NCBI RefSeq assembly: GCF_018604545.1
Contig: NZ_CP075896.1
Coordinates: 5,704,001-5,768,000, forward strand
DNA from: Streptomyces koelreuteriae
GTDB taxonomy: Bacteria; Actinomycetota; Actinomycetes; Streptomycetales; Streptomycetaceae
Reading direction: 5' to 3'
Length of the DNA: 64,000 bases
The notes beneath the pieces are model-generated. The model saw nothing but the letters and a program-made list of their open reading frames with translations. It did no database searches and was not told the DNA's origin. Each line of letters begins with the position of its first letter. Position 1 is the first letter of the stretch. Below, in pieces: positions 1 through 7,811 of this stretch. A program made the position numbers and the translations under genes.

Positions 1-186
1 CTTCGCGAGCTGCTTCTCGGCCGCGGCGGCCCGGGCGCTCGCGGAGGCCGGTGAGGCGTCCGAGCCGCCCGAGGGCGATGCGCCGCCGCCCGAGCCGCAG
101 GCGCCGGTCAGCAGTCCGAGGGTGAGGGCGAGTGCGGCGAGGGTGCGCCTGCGGGCGGGGGGACGGCATCTCGCTGAGTTGAGCAT
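1..186 (-). CDS. Lipoprotein N-terminus, possibly haem ABC transporter binding protein (partial)
   Basis: Only the first 62 codons lie in the window; the gene runs off the left edge. The ATG at 186 opens an arginine-rich n-region, a hydrophobic core and a lipobox LTGAC, followed by a Gly/Ser/Ala-rich linker, so the product should be a lipid-anchored extracellular protein. It is divergent from an HtaA-type surface gene set, and the iron box at 230-248 lies between them. By analogy with corynebacterial hmuT-htaA loci the likeliest identity is a haem ABC transporter substrate-binding protein, but no part of the binding domain is visible. The lipoprotein call is firm; the haem role is inference from context. 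Confidence 0.7.
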   Translation of the reverse strand, partial: MLNSARCRPPARRRTLAALALTLGLLTGACGSGGGASPSGGSDASPASASARAAAAEKQLAK

Positions 187-229
187 GGCTCCACTTTTCC
201 TCTCTCGCGACGCACAATTGACGGTTAGT

Positions 230-248
230 TTAGGTTAGGCTCACCTTA
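230..248. promoter_or_regulatory. Iron box (DmdR1/IdeR/DtxR-type operator)
   Basis: The 19-mer TTAGGTTAGGCTCACCTTA matches the DtxR-family consensus TTAGGTTAGGCTAACCTAA at 17 of 19 positions. It lies between the divergent lipoprotein gene (start 186) and the exported protein gene (start 272), so it could repress both when iron is sufficient. Confidence 0.85.
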
Positions 249-271
249 ATAATCCGTGGTGGGGGTGTTTC

Positions 272-1087
272 ATGCCATCGTCAAGTGGCCTGCGCCGCAA
301 GGAAGTTGCCCGATATCGGGGAGCTTGGGGGACAGTGGGCGCCGTCGCGGCCCTGCTCTTCTCGGCCGCCGCTCCGGCCGTTGCCGCAGGTGGTTCGGCG
401 ACCGGTCCCGAGGGGCAGAAACTCACCGTCTCCAAGTCCTCCGGCCTGAAATCGGCGGGCGAGACGGTGACCGTCACGGGCTCCGGCTACAACACGGAGA
501 AGGGCATCTACGTCGCCTTCTGTGTGGACAACGGCCCGGGCAAGACCCCCACTCCCTGTGTCGGCGGCGTCGACATGTCCGGCGAGTCCGGCGCTTCGGC
601 CTGGATCTCCTCCGACCCGCCCTCGTACGGGGACGGGTTGGCGAAGCCGTACGGCGGCAGCGGGCACGACGGCACCTTCAGCGTGAAACTCAAGGTGCGC
701 GCCAAGGACGCCAACACCGACTGCACGAAGACCGGCGTGACCTGTGCCGTCATCACGCGCAACGACCACACGCGCGGTGGCGACCAGAGCCAGACGGTCC
801 GGGTGCCGGTGACCTTCGGCGGCGGTTCGTCCGGGGACGGCGGTGCGTCGGCGACGCCGAGCGCGACCGCCGGGGCGAGCACGACCGGCGGGGGCGGCAC
901 GGGGAGTTCCGACGGCGGCGGTGGTGGCGGCGGGAGCGGCGACGAGGGCTCCGGCGGTCCACTGGCCAGTACCGGCTCCGCCGCGCTGCCGCTCGGGCTG
1001 GCCGCGGGCGGGCTGGTCGCCGCCGGGACCGGTACCTGGTTCTGGGCACGCAGGCGCCGGGTCGCCGGGCGCACGGACGTGAGCTGA
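272..1087 (+). CDS. Sortase-anchored surface protein with one neocarzinostatin-fold-like domain
   Basis: 271 residues. A signal peptide (about 1-40) is followed by one domain of about 140 residues with alternating beta-strand pattern and two cysteine pairs, C84/C96 and C151/C158. The spacing and placement recall the two disulfides of neocarzinostatin (C37-C47, C88-C93), and the motif VTVTGSGY...GIYVAFC matches that fold's first strands. A Gly/Ser/Thr-rich spacer leads to LASTG (231-235), a membrane segment and an RRRR tail: a class-E sortase signal. The same domain recurs in the proteins at 2179-2717 and 2815-5364. It is the first gene after an iron box and precedes an HtaA-domain gene, so a role in haem or iron capture is inferred; ligand binding by the domain is unknown. 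Confidence 0.8.
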   Translation: MPSSSGLRRKEVARYRGAWGTVGAVAALLFSAAAPAVAAGGSATGPEGQKLTVSKSSGLKSAGETVTVTGSGYNTEKGIYVAFCVDNGPGKTPTPCVGGVDMSGESGASAWISSDPPSYGDGLAKPYGGSGHDGTFSVKLKVRAKDANTDCTKTGVTCAVITRNDHTRGGDQSQTVRVPVTFGGGSSGDGGASATPSATAGASTTGGGGTGSSDGGGGGGGSGDEGSGGPLASTGSAALPLGLAAGGLVAAGTGTWFWARRRRVAGRTDVS

Positions 1088-1133
1088 CTCGACTGCCGTC
1101 CCGGCACGGCATGTCCCGGAAGGGGATACGAAG

Positions 1134-2093
1134 ATGGCGAAAAGACCCGGCGCCGTCGCCCTGGCCGTCGGTGCCGCCCTGTGCGCGGTGCTGTCGCCGG
1201 GCGCGGCGGCCGCGCAGGAGGGGGAGGCCCTTCCGCGCGAGGTGTCCGGAGGGTACGCGAACTGGGACACGGACGTGCCCGGCCTCACCGGCAGAGGGAT
1301 CGCGCTGACCGCGGACCGGCCGGCCGTACAGGGGGCGGCCGATCGGTCCTCGTTCCCGGCGACGGGAGGCGGCGCGGATCCCGGAACCGGGGCGGCGGAG
1401 GTCGAGTTGGGCGGCATCGCCCGTCTCGAACGGTCCGCCGGGCCGGGCGATCCCCTCGTCCTGGGCGGCCTGCGGCTGGAGTTGAGCGGCGGCGGGGACG
1501 GCGGTGCGCTGCATGTCCGGGCCGTACGTGACGGACGAGCCCAGGAGGTGACGCTCGCCGAATTCGCGGCGGGCGGCGCCGAACCCGCCGTCCGTGCGGG
1601 CGGGATGACCTGGACCGGCCTGCGGGCGTCCCTCACGGACGAGGGGGCGGTGCTGCTGTCCGACTGGAGCGGGGAGCGGTTCGCGTCGGGGGACGCGCTG
1701 GGGGTGTTGGACGTGACGGCCGGGACCGGGGCCGGGGACGGCGCTTCCGGTGACGTACCGCCGTCGCCGACCCCCACGACCCCGGACACTCCCGCGCCCG
1801 AACCTCAGCGGGAGCGAACGAGCGCGCCCGTGGCCTCCGTCGCCCACTCCGCCCTCGCTCCCGGCGAGGAACAGCGGGTCACCGGCGAGGGCTTCGCGCC
1901 CGGCGCGGTCGTGCTCGTGGCGATCGACGGCGACACCCGCTACCAGGCGGTGGCCGACGAGGACGGCCGTGTCGCCCGGGCCTTCCCGGTGTACGCCACG
2001 GCCGTCGAGGGCGGGCACACGGTCGAGTTGTCGGCCGTGACCGGGCAACAGGGTGCCGCTGTAGCGCAGTTCACGGTCCGTACGGCGAATTGA
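1134..2093 (+). CDS. Secreted HtaA-domain (haem-binding) protein
   Basis: 319 residues. A signal peptide ends near AAAAQEG (about residue 28). Residues about 35-200 fit the HtaA family: an early GGYANWD block, FPATGGGADPGTG, and GGMTWTGLRASLTDEGAV near its end. HtaA domains of corynebacteria bind haem at the cell surface and pass it to HmuT. A proline-rich linker follows, then a second beta-rich Ig-like module (about 230-319). Unlike its neighbours it has no sorting signal or C-terminal membrane segment, so it is probably released or loosely held. A good ribosome site (GGAAGGGG) precedes the ATG, 46 bp after the preceding gene, so they are probably co-transcribed. Confidence 0.8.
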   Translation: MAKRPGAVALAVGAALCAVLSPGAAAAQEGEALPREVSGGYANWDTDVPGLTGRGIALTADRPAVQGAADRSSFPATGGGADPGTGAAEVELGGIARLERSAGPGDPLVLGGLRLELSGGGDGGALHVRAVRDGRAQEVTLAEFAAGGAEPAVRAGGMTWTGLRASLTDEGAVLLSDWSGERFASGDALGVLDVTAGTGAGDGASGDVPPSPTPTTPDTPAPEPQRERTSAPVASVAHSALAPGEEQRVTGEGFAPGAVVLVAIDGDTRYQAVADEDGRVARAFPVYATAVEGGHTVELSAVTGQQGAAVAQFTVRTAN

Positions 2094-2104
2094 CTCTTGC
2101 TTAG

Positions 2105-2123
2105 TTAGGTAAGGCTTACCTAA
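2105..2123. promoter_or_regulatory. Iron box, near-perfect palindrome
   Basis: TTAGGTAAGGCTTACCTAA is a perfect 9-bp inverted repeat around one central base, the classic DtxR-family operator. It lies 12 bp after the HtaA gene and 56 bp before the ATG at 2179, so the downstream pair of genes has its own iron-controlled promoter. Confidence 0.9.
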
Positions 2124-2178
2124 TCTTTGCTCGCTGTCGACCAGCGAGGTCGACCGATGAGAAAGGGCTCGTACCCCA

Positions 2179-2717
2179 TGAGATCCGCCTTCTCCGCCCG
2201 TACCGCCGCCCGTGCCGGCGTGGCCGTCGCCGCGTCCGCCGCCCTCACCCTGGGCCTGGCCGGCTCGGCCTCCGCCGCCACCTCGACCCGCACCATCACC
2301 GACGGCGGCACCACGTACAACCTGTCGGTGACCGCCCCGAACACGGCCTCCGCGGCCGGTCAGGTCATCAACGTCACCGGCTCCGGCTTCAACCCGGGCC
2401 AGGGCATCTACGTCGGCCTGTGCGTGGTCTCGGGCGCTCCGGGGGCCGCCAAGCCGACCCCCTGTCTGGGCGGCCAGGACGAGAGCGGCTCCACCGGCGC
2501 CTCGCACTGGGTGAACAACACCTTCGGCGGCATGTTCGCCAACAGCTCCAAGTTCACCGCCGGCGGCACCTTCAACGTGAACATCTTCGTCAAGGCCACC
2601 CTCGACAACGGCCAGGTCTGCGGTGAGGACGTCACCTGTGCCGTCGTCACCCGCGCCGACCACTTCGACAGCGGCGACCGCAAGTACGACGTCCACGTCC
2701 CGGTCACCTTCCAGTGA
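2179..2717 (+). CDS. Secreted single-domain neocarzinostatin-fold-like protein
   Basis: 179 residues with a Sec signal peptide ending at ASAA (about residue 33). The mature part is one copy of the domain found in the neighbouring genes: VINVTGSGFNPGQGIYVGLC, a second cysteine in PTPCLGG, and the pair CGEDVTC, then a DHFDSGDRKYDVHVPVTF end. There is no cell-wall signal, so it is predicted to be a free extracellular protein, which would suit a haemophore-like carrier. An in-frame ATG at 2157 is possible, but GAAAGGG at proper spacing favours 2179. It is directly controlled by the iron box at 2105. Haem or iron binding is inference; apo-neocarzinostatin homologues bind other small molecules. Confidence 0.78.
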
Positions 2718-2738
2718 CGGCTGACTGACCCACCGACA

Positions 2739-2770
2739 GGCCGGGCCCCGGGGCACTCCGGGGCCCGGCC
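2739..2770 (+). terminator. Strong GC hairpin
   Basis: A perfect 13-bp stem (GGCCGGGCCCCGG with its complement) around a 6-nt loop sits 22 bp after the stop at 2717. It lacks a U-tract, as is usual in Streptomyces, and may reduce read-through into the large surface protein gene. Confidence 0.7.
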
Positions 2771-2814
2771 CTCGGCGTCCGTACGGGCCCACCCGACCAA
2801 GTGAGGAACTGCTT

Positions 2815-5364
2815 ATGCATCACAGACGCCCGGCGGCGCTGCTCGGCGTCGCCGCCCTGGTGGCCGCCTCGGTCGCCGTGGGCGCCGGCACCGCCGCGCA
2901 GGCCGCCGACACCCCGAGGACGGGCCTCGGCAAGAACGGCCAGAGACTCACCGTCTCCGCCTCCGCGAACCTCGACCCGGACGGGGAGACCCTGCGCGTC
3001 ACCGGTTCCGGCTACGGCACCGACAGGGGCATCTACGTCGCCGTGTGCAAGGACAACGGCGACAACCGCATCCCCACCCCCTGCCTCGGCGGCGCCGACC
3101 AGAGCGGCGGCAGCGGGGCCTCGAAGTGGATCGTCCCCAAGGGCGATGCCAACGAGGGCCCGCTCACCGAGACCTTCGGCGACGGCGGCACCTTCGACGT
3201 CGAGATCGAGGCCGAGGCGAAGGACGGCGGCCTCGACTGCACCCAGGTCGGCTGCTCGGTCGTCACCCGCGTCGATCACCGGGCCGCGGGCGACCGCTCC
3301 CAGGACGTCCGGATCCCGATCACCTTCAAGGGCCAGGAGCCCGGTGGCGGCGACGGCGACGGCGTGGACGTCCCGGCCGGAACCGTCAGTTACACGCGCT
3401 CCGCCGAGATCACCACCGTCGGCCGCCCCAACGCCCTTCTGCTGCACCCCGATTCCAAGAAGCTGTACGTCGGCTCCGACAACATCCCCGACACCGCCGA
3501 CGTCAACGAGGCGGGCCTCTACGTCCTGAACCCCGAGGACGGCAGGCTGCTCAGCCATGTCGCCCAGGCCCCCGGCTCCACCGGCACGATGCAGCCCCGA
3601 GCCGTGCAGCGGATCATCGCGCCGCTCGCCGGTGACGGGGTCGTCTTCCAGTACCCGGTGCGCGGCATCGGCACCGCCAAGGACGGCGACACGGCCGCGA
3701 AGGGCGTCTGGCCGCCCGGCGGCGCGGTCACCGGGGCCGCTCCGGGCAGCGGCACGGACACCGTCCTGATCTCCCAGGGCGCCACCCTGTCCGAGGTGGA
3801 GACCGCCACCGGGGCCGTCAAGCGGACCGTCACCCTCGACGGCGGCGGCGACCTCGCGGCCGACACCGCCCGCAAGACCCTCTGGTCCGCCGAGGCCACC
3901 GGCGGCAAACTCCGCCGCATCGACGCCGGGTCTCTCGCCGTGACCGCCGAAGCCGTCCTGCCCGGGGAGATCCTCGCCTTCGTCGAGGTGGACCCCGAGA
4001 CCGGCAACGTCTGGGTGGGGACGGGCTCTTCGGTCCTCGTCTACGACAAGGACGCCAAGCTCCTGACCACCCTCAAGGGCAAGGACCGGCCCACCGCGGT
4101 CGCCTTCGACAAGACCACGGGTGAGGCGTTCCTCCTCCGTGAGGACTACGGCAGCGCGGAGGACGGTGCGGACAACAACGGCGTCCTGGAGGTGTACGAC
4201 AGCACCACCTTCCAGCAGGCGGCCCTGCCCGTCGCCCTGCCCGGCAGCCTGGCGGGCGGCTTCGGCGGCGTCGCCGTCACCCCGGGTGCCGCCTCCGTCT
4301 ATCTCACCCACCAGGCGGAGAGTTCGGTCCTCCGGTTCGACCGCCGGGTCTCGCCCAAGGTCACCCAGGCCCCGACCGACCAGACCGTGGCCCCGGGCGA
4401 CAAGGTCACCTTCGTGGCGGCGGCCGAGGGCACTCCGGGACCGACCGTGCGCTGGCAGGTCAGCACCGACGGCGGCCAGACCTGGTCCGCGATCGAGGGC
4501 GCGACACGCACCTCGTACTCCTTCACGGCGCAGGCGGGGCAGAACGGCTACCGGTACCGCGCCGAGTTCAAGAACACCGCCGGCACCACCCGCACCTCCC
4601 CGATCACCCTGACAGTGAAGGAGGCCGGGGGCGGTCCCGGGGGCGGCGACGGGGGTGAGGACACCGAGCCGTCCGGCACCAGGACCGTGACCGGTCCGAA
4701 CGGGCAGAAGCTCACCGTCACCCCGGTCAACCACCTCTCCACCGAGGACCAGACCCTCAAGATCACCGGCTCCGGCTACGACGAGAAGAAGGGCGTCTAC
4801 GTCGCCCTGTGCGTCGACAACGGCGAGGGCGAACTGCCCACTCCGTGCATCGGCGGCGTCGACATGTCCGGCACCTCGCACTCCTCGGCCTGGATCTCCT
4901 CCAACCCGCCGGACTACGGGGAGGAGCTGGCGACCCCGTACGGCAAGGGCGGCACCTTCGAGGTCGAGCTGACGGTGGACGCCAAGGACGAGTACACCGA
5001 CTGCTTCAAGGCGACCTGTGTCCTGGCCACCCGCGCCGACCACACCCTCTCCGGCGACCGCTCCCAGGACGTCAAGGTCCCGGTGGCCTTCGTCGGCCAG
5101 GACCCGGTGGACACCGACGACGGAAACGGCGGGGGTACCGGGGGCGGCACCGGCGGTGGCACCGGAGGCGGTGGTACGGACGGCGGCACCGGCACGACGG
5201 GCGGCACCGGCGGTACGAGTGGCGGCACCGGGACGTCGGCCACCGGGTCCTCCGGCAGCCTCGCCTCCACCGGCGTCACCGTCCTGACGGTGGCCGCGCT
5301 GGCGGCGGCCCTGGCGGCCACGGGCTGGGTCGTGTACCGACGCGCCCGTGGCTCTCTCGGCTGA
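2815..5364 (+). CDS. Large sortase-anchored surface protein: two neocarzinostatin-like domains, propeller, Ig domain
   Basis: 849 residues. Order: signal peptide (about 1-31); neocarzinostatin-like domain 1 (about 35-176, two cysteine pairs); a region of about 330 residues with repeated strand patterns typical of a beta-propeller (PNALLLHPDSKKLYVGS, VDPETGNVWVGT, VAVTPGAASVYLT); an Ig-like module (about 515-600, WQVSTDGGQTWSAIEGAT); neocarzinostatin-like domain 2 (about 620-765); a Gly/Thr-rich spacer; LASTG (816-820), a membrane helix and a basic tail. The anchor and domain 2 closely resemble the protein at 272-1087. It belongs to the iron-regulated locus and probably displays the ligand-binding domains far out from the wall. 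The exact function is not known. Confidence 0.78.
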   Translation: MHHRRPAALLGVAALVAASVAVGAGTAAQAADTPRTGLGKNGQRLTVSASANLDPDGETLRVTGSGYGTDRGIYVAVCKDNGDNRIPTPCLGGADQSGGSGASKWIVPKGDANEGPLTETFGDGGTFDVEIEAEAKDGGLDCTQVGCSVVTRVDHRAAGDRSQDVRIPITFKGQEPGGGDGDGVDVPAGTVSYTRSAEITTVGRPNALLLHPDSKKLYVGSDNIPDTADVNEAGLYVLNPEDGRLLSHVAQAPGSTGTMQPRAVQRIIAPLAGDGVVFQYPVRGIGTAKDGDTAAKGVWPPGGAVTGAAPGSGTDTVLISQGATLSEVETATGAVKRTVTLDGGGDLAADTARKTLWSAEATGGKLRRIDAGSLAVTAEAVLPGEILAFVEVDPETGNVWVGTGSSVLVYDKDAKLLTTLKGKDRPTAVAFDKTTGEAFLLREDYGSAEDGADNNGVLEVYDSTTFQQAALPVALPGSLAGGFGGVAVTPGAASVYLTHQAESSVLRFDRRVSPKVTQAPTDQTVAPGDKVTFVAAAEGTPGPTVRWQVSTDGGQTWSAIEGATRTSYSFTAQAGQNGYRYRAEFKNTAGTTRTSPITLTVKEAGGGPGGGDGGEDTEPSGTRTVTGPNGQKLTVTPVNHLSTEDQTLKITGSGYDEKKGVYVALCVDNGEGELPTPCIGGVDMSGTSHSSAWISSNPPDYGEELATPYGKGGTFEVELTVDAKDEYTDCFKATCVLATRADHTLSGDRSQDVKVPVAFVGQDPVDTDDGNGGGTGGGTGGGTGGGGTDGGTGTTGGTGGTSGGTGTSATGSSGSLASTGVTVLTVAALAAALAATGWVVYRRARGSLG

Positions 5365-5365
5365 C

Positions 5366-5405
5366 CTACAGAGCTACAGAGCTACAGAGCTACAGAGCTA
5401 CAGGG
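5366..5405. repeat. 8-bp tandem repeat, five copies
   Basis: Five head-to-tail copies of CTACAGAG (the last is CTACAGGG) fill the gap between two convergent genes. On the minus strand each copy contains TAG, and because the period is 8 the copies place stops in all three minus-strand frames. The last copy supplies the stop codon of the MFS gene. Confidence 0.9.
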
Positions 5406-6738
5406 CTCCGGACCCCGGTGAGGCACCCGCCTGCCGGGGTCCTGCCTTGTCGTAGGCCCGCTGGGTGGGAATCGCCGCGGCCTCCACGGGGATCTCCACG
5501 ACCGGCTGTTCCGGGGCGCCGATCTCGGGGACCGCGCCGCTGGGCGTGCCCGTGGCGGCGGCTACCAGGGCGGCCGGGTGGCCGCCGCGGCGGCGGATCG
5601 CGCCGGGCAGCAGCGGGCGTCCGCCGGTGTGCAGGGCGACGGCGGTCATCGGCACGGCGATGACCAGCAGCCCGGCGGCCAGGATCGCGCCCATGACCGG
5701 GAACCCGGCCTGCGCCGACAGCACACTGCCGGTGAGCGGTCCGGCGGCCGTGCCCAGCGAGGACGCCGAGCCGACCAGCACCGCCCAGCGGCCGCGCGGG
5801 TCGAGCGAGGCGGCGAGCCCGATCAGATACGACAGCACCACCGGGTACATCGTGTTCCAGGCGATCTCGCCGGTCGCGAAGCTCGTCAGGTCGCTGGAGG
5901 AGGCGCTGAGCGTGATGCAGCCGGCGATCAGGACCGTGCCCGCGCCGATGGGCACGGCACGTCCCAGCCGGGCGCCGAGCGCGCCCGCCGCCAGGACGCC
6001 GGTCAGGCCTGCGCCCAGGGCCACGGCGAAGACGGCACCGACGGTGGCCTCGCTCAAGTGGGCCTGGTCGAGGCCGATCCGGCCGCTCACGCCCCACAGG
6101 GAGTTCTGGGCGAGCGACCAGCACAGCATGGCGGCGGCCAGCACCAGTCCCGAACGGGCGTGCGGCAACCGGGCCTTGTCGTGCCGGGTGGGCGCGGCGG
6201 GCACACGGGCGGGGAGACGGCCGGTCAGCGGCCATACGACCAGGGCCGTGAGGGCGATCGCGGCCAGCGGCAGGCCGTGCCCCGGGCCGAGGTGCGGGAC
6301 CGTCAGATACACGGCACCCGCGAGGGCGGAGACGGTGAGCAGCCCGGCGGTGGAGGCCCGGTGCGGGTCCCGCTGTCCGGCGATGAGGGTGGCGGCGACG
6401 GTGGTGGCCGTGCCGGAGCCGAAGCCGCCGAGGACGGCCCCGGCGACGACGGCCGGGACAGTGGTGGTGAGGGCGGCGCCTCCGTAGCCGATCAGGGCCA
6501 GGGCGAGTCCGATGCGGGCGAGGGTGCGGGCGCCGATCCGTTCGACCCGTGAGGCCAGGACGAATCCGGCGGCGGCCGAACTCAGCAGCAGCGCACTGCC
6601 GACGGCGCCGGCCTGTGTGGCGGAGAGCGGAAGGCCCGAATCGAGCCTGCCGACGGTGGTCGGCAGCAGATACGGAGCGAGGTACCCGGCCGTGAAAAGG
6701 GCGACGAGGGACCAGGGAGTGGTGCGGGGGGCGAACAC
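5398..6738 (-). CDS. MFS transporter
   Basis: About 446 residues from the GTG at 6738; an upstream in-frame start at 6873 would give 491 residues but would lie in the likely promoter. The product is a polytopic membrane protein with about 12 hydrophobic segments in two halves, glycine-rich packing motifs in the first half (ALGGFGSGTATTVAATL-like) and a soluble tail. It fits the major facilitator superfamily; no substrate motif is recognisable. A GGGA precedes the 6738 GTG. It faces the iron-regulated surface locus tail to tail. A siderophore or drug permease is possible by position only. Confidence 0.72.
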   Translation of the reverse strand: MFAPRTTPWSLVALFTAGYLAPYLLPTTVGRLDSGLPLSATQAGAVGSALLLSSAAAGFVLASRVERIGARTLARIGLALALIGYGGAALTTTVPAVVAGAVLGGFGSGTATTVAATLIAGQRDPHRASTAGLLTVSALAGAVYLTVPHLGPGHGLPLAAIALTALVVWPLTGRLPARVPAAPTRHDKARLPHARSGLVLAAAMLCWSLAQNSLWGVSGRIGLDQAHLSEATVGAVFAVALGAGLTGVLAAGALGARLGRAVPIGAGTVLIAGCITLSASSSDLTSFATGEIAWNTMYPVVLSYLIGLAASLDPRGRWAVLVGSASSLGTAAGPLTGSVLSAQAGFPVMGAILAAGLLVIAVPMTAVALHTGGRPLLPGAIRRRGGHPAALVAAATGTPSGAVPEIGAPEQPVVEIPVEAAAIPTQRAYDKAGPRQAGASPGSGAL

Positions 6739-6858
6739 GGGCGTTCCCAGGGCATGCGAAAGGAGCGGGAAGAGGGGGGAGGGGCGACGACCGTCGACGG
6801 ACAGGAACGCGCGGGCAATTTGTATCAAGCAAGCAGTCGAACGCGTGAACTGAGAGAG

Positions 6859-6874
6859 CGTGATCTGGATCACG
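6859..6874. promoter_or_regulatory. 16-bp palindrome upstream of the MFS gene
   Basis: CGTGATC-TG-GATCACG has 7-bp perfect arms and contains a GTGA-N6-TCAC core of the CRP/FNR type. It lies in the gap between the MFS gene and the IclR gene's 3' end. The cognate regulator is unknown. Confidence 0.5.
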
Positions 6875-6940
6875 TTGTGTTTGGCGTGGTGAAGCCCGGG
6901 TAAACGAGCGCCTTTCGCCAGGTGGCGGCGGGTGTTCCCG

Positions 6941-7723
6941 CTAGCGCCAGTGCACCGATCCGGGCCCCGCCGGGACCGTCGCCTCGGCCTTCGCCCGGAT
7001 CTCCCGCATCACGGCGACGATCCTCTCCTCGTGCTCCGGGGTGAGCCGGGCGACCGGGACGGAGCAGCTGATCGCGTCCAGTGCGGGGGAGTCGTAGCGC
7101 AGCGCGAATCCGAAGCCGACGATCCCGCTCACGCCCTCCTCCCGGTCCACGGAGTGGCCGCGGGCCCGGACCCGCGCGAGGTCGGCCGCCAGGGACTCCC
7201 GGCTCGTGTGCGAGTTCGGGGTCAGCGCCTCGTACGGCCCCTCGGGCAGCTCCTCGTCCGGGCGTTCGGCCAGCAGCGCCTTGCCCAGGGCCCCGGCGTG
7301 GGCGGGCAGCCGGCGTCCCACCCGGCTGATCGTGCGCAGGTACTCGTGCGACTCCCGCGTCGCCAGATAGGCCACGTCCCGGCCGTCCAGGCGCCCCATG
7401 TGGATGGTCTCGCCGAGCGCCTCGGACGCCTCGTCGAGATGCGGCCGTACGGCCCGCACCCGGGGGTCGGAGTCGAGGTAGCTCGTGCCGGTGAGCAGGG
7501 CATGGATGCCGATGCCGTACAGGGAGCCGGTGACGTCGGTGCGGACCCAGCCGTGCGAGATCAGGGTCTGGAGCAGGGCGTACATCGAGCTGCGCGGTAC
7601 GCCGAGCTCGTCGGCCAGCTCCTGCAGCCGGGCCGGGCGGTCGCCGCGTGCCGCGAGGAGTTCCAGCAGCTCGACCGTGCGCGCCGCGGACTTCACTTCG
7701 CGGACGCCCCCTGTGTCTGACAT
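6941..7723 (-). CDS. IclR-family transcriptional regulator of the glucarate genes
   Basis: 260 residues from the ATG at 7723. The N-terminus carries the IclR winged helix-turn-helix (SAARTVELLELLAARG, LQELADELGVPRSSMYALLQTL), followed by the effector-binding domain (GETIHMGRLDGRDVAYL, GRRLPAHAGALGKALLA, GVSGIVGFGFALRYD). An upstream ORF extension to 7921 overlaps the divergent gene and is rejected. It is transcribed away from the adjacent 5-dehydro-4-deoxyglucarate dehydratase gene, and an 8-bp inverted repeat lies between them, so it probably controls sugar-acid catabolism in response to an acid intermediate. The ligand is inferred. Confidence 0.9.
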   Translation of the reverse strand: MSDTGGVREVKSAARTVELLELLAARGDRPARLQELADELGVPRSSMYALLQTLISHGWVRTDVTGSLYGIGIHALLTGTSYLDSDPRVRAVRPHLDEASEALGETIHMGRLDGRDVAYLATRESHEYLRTISRVGRRLPAHAGALGKALLAERPDEELPEGPYEALTPNSHTSRESLAADLARVRARGHSVDREEGVSGIVGFGFALRYDSPALDAISCSVPVARLTPEHEERIVAVMREIRAKAEATVPAGPGSVHWR

Positions 7724-7749
7724 GAGCCGATCGTAATCGGGCGGGCCCG

Positions 7750-7778
7750 GGCGGTTGACGTTCGCGTATCCAACCGCC
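7750..7778. promoter_or_regulatory. Putative IclR operator over the kdgD promoter
   Basis: GGCGGTTG-N13-CAACCGCC is a perfect inverted repeat between the divergent IclR and kdgD genes. TTGACG at 7755-7760 inside it could act as a -35 element, with CATTCT at 7778-7783 as the -10, 17 bp away. Binding there would block kdgD transcription. Confidence 0.6.
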
Positions 7779-7811
7779 ATTCTCATATATAGATGACGTC
7801 TACATAAGGAG

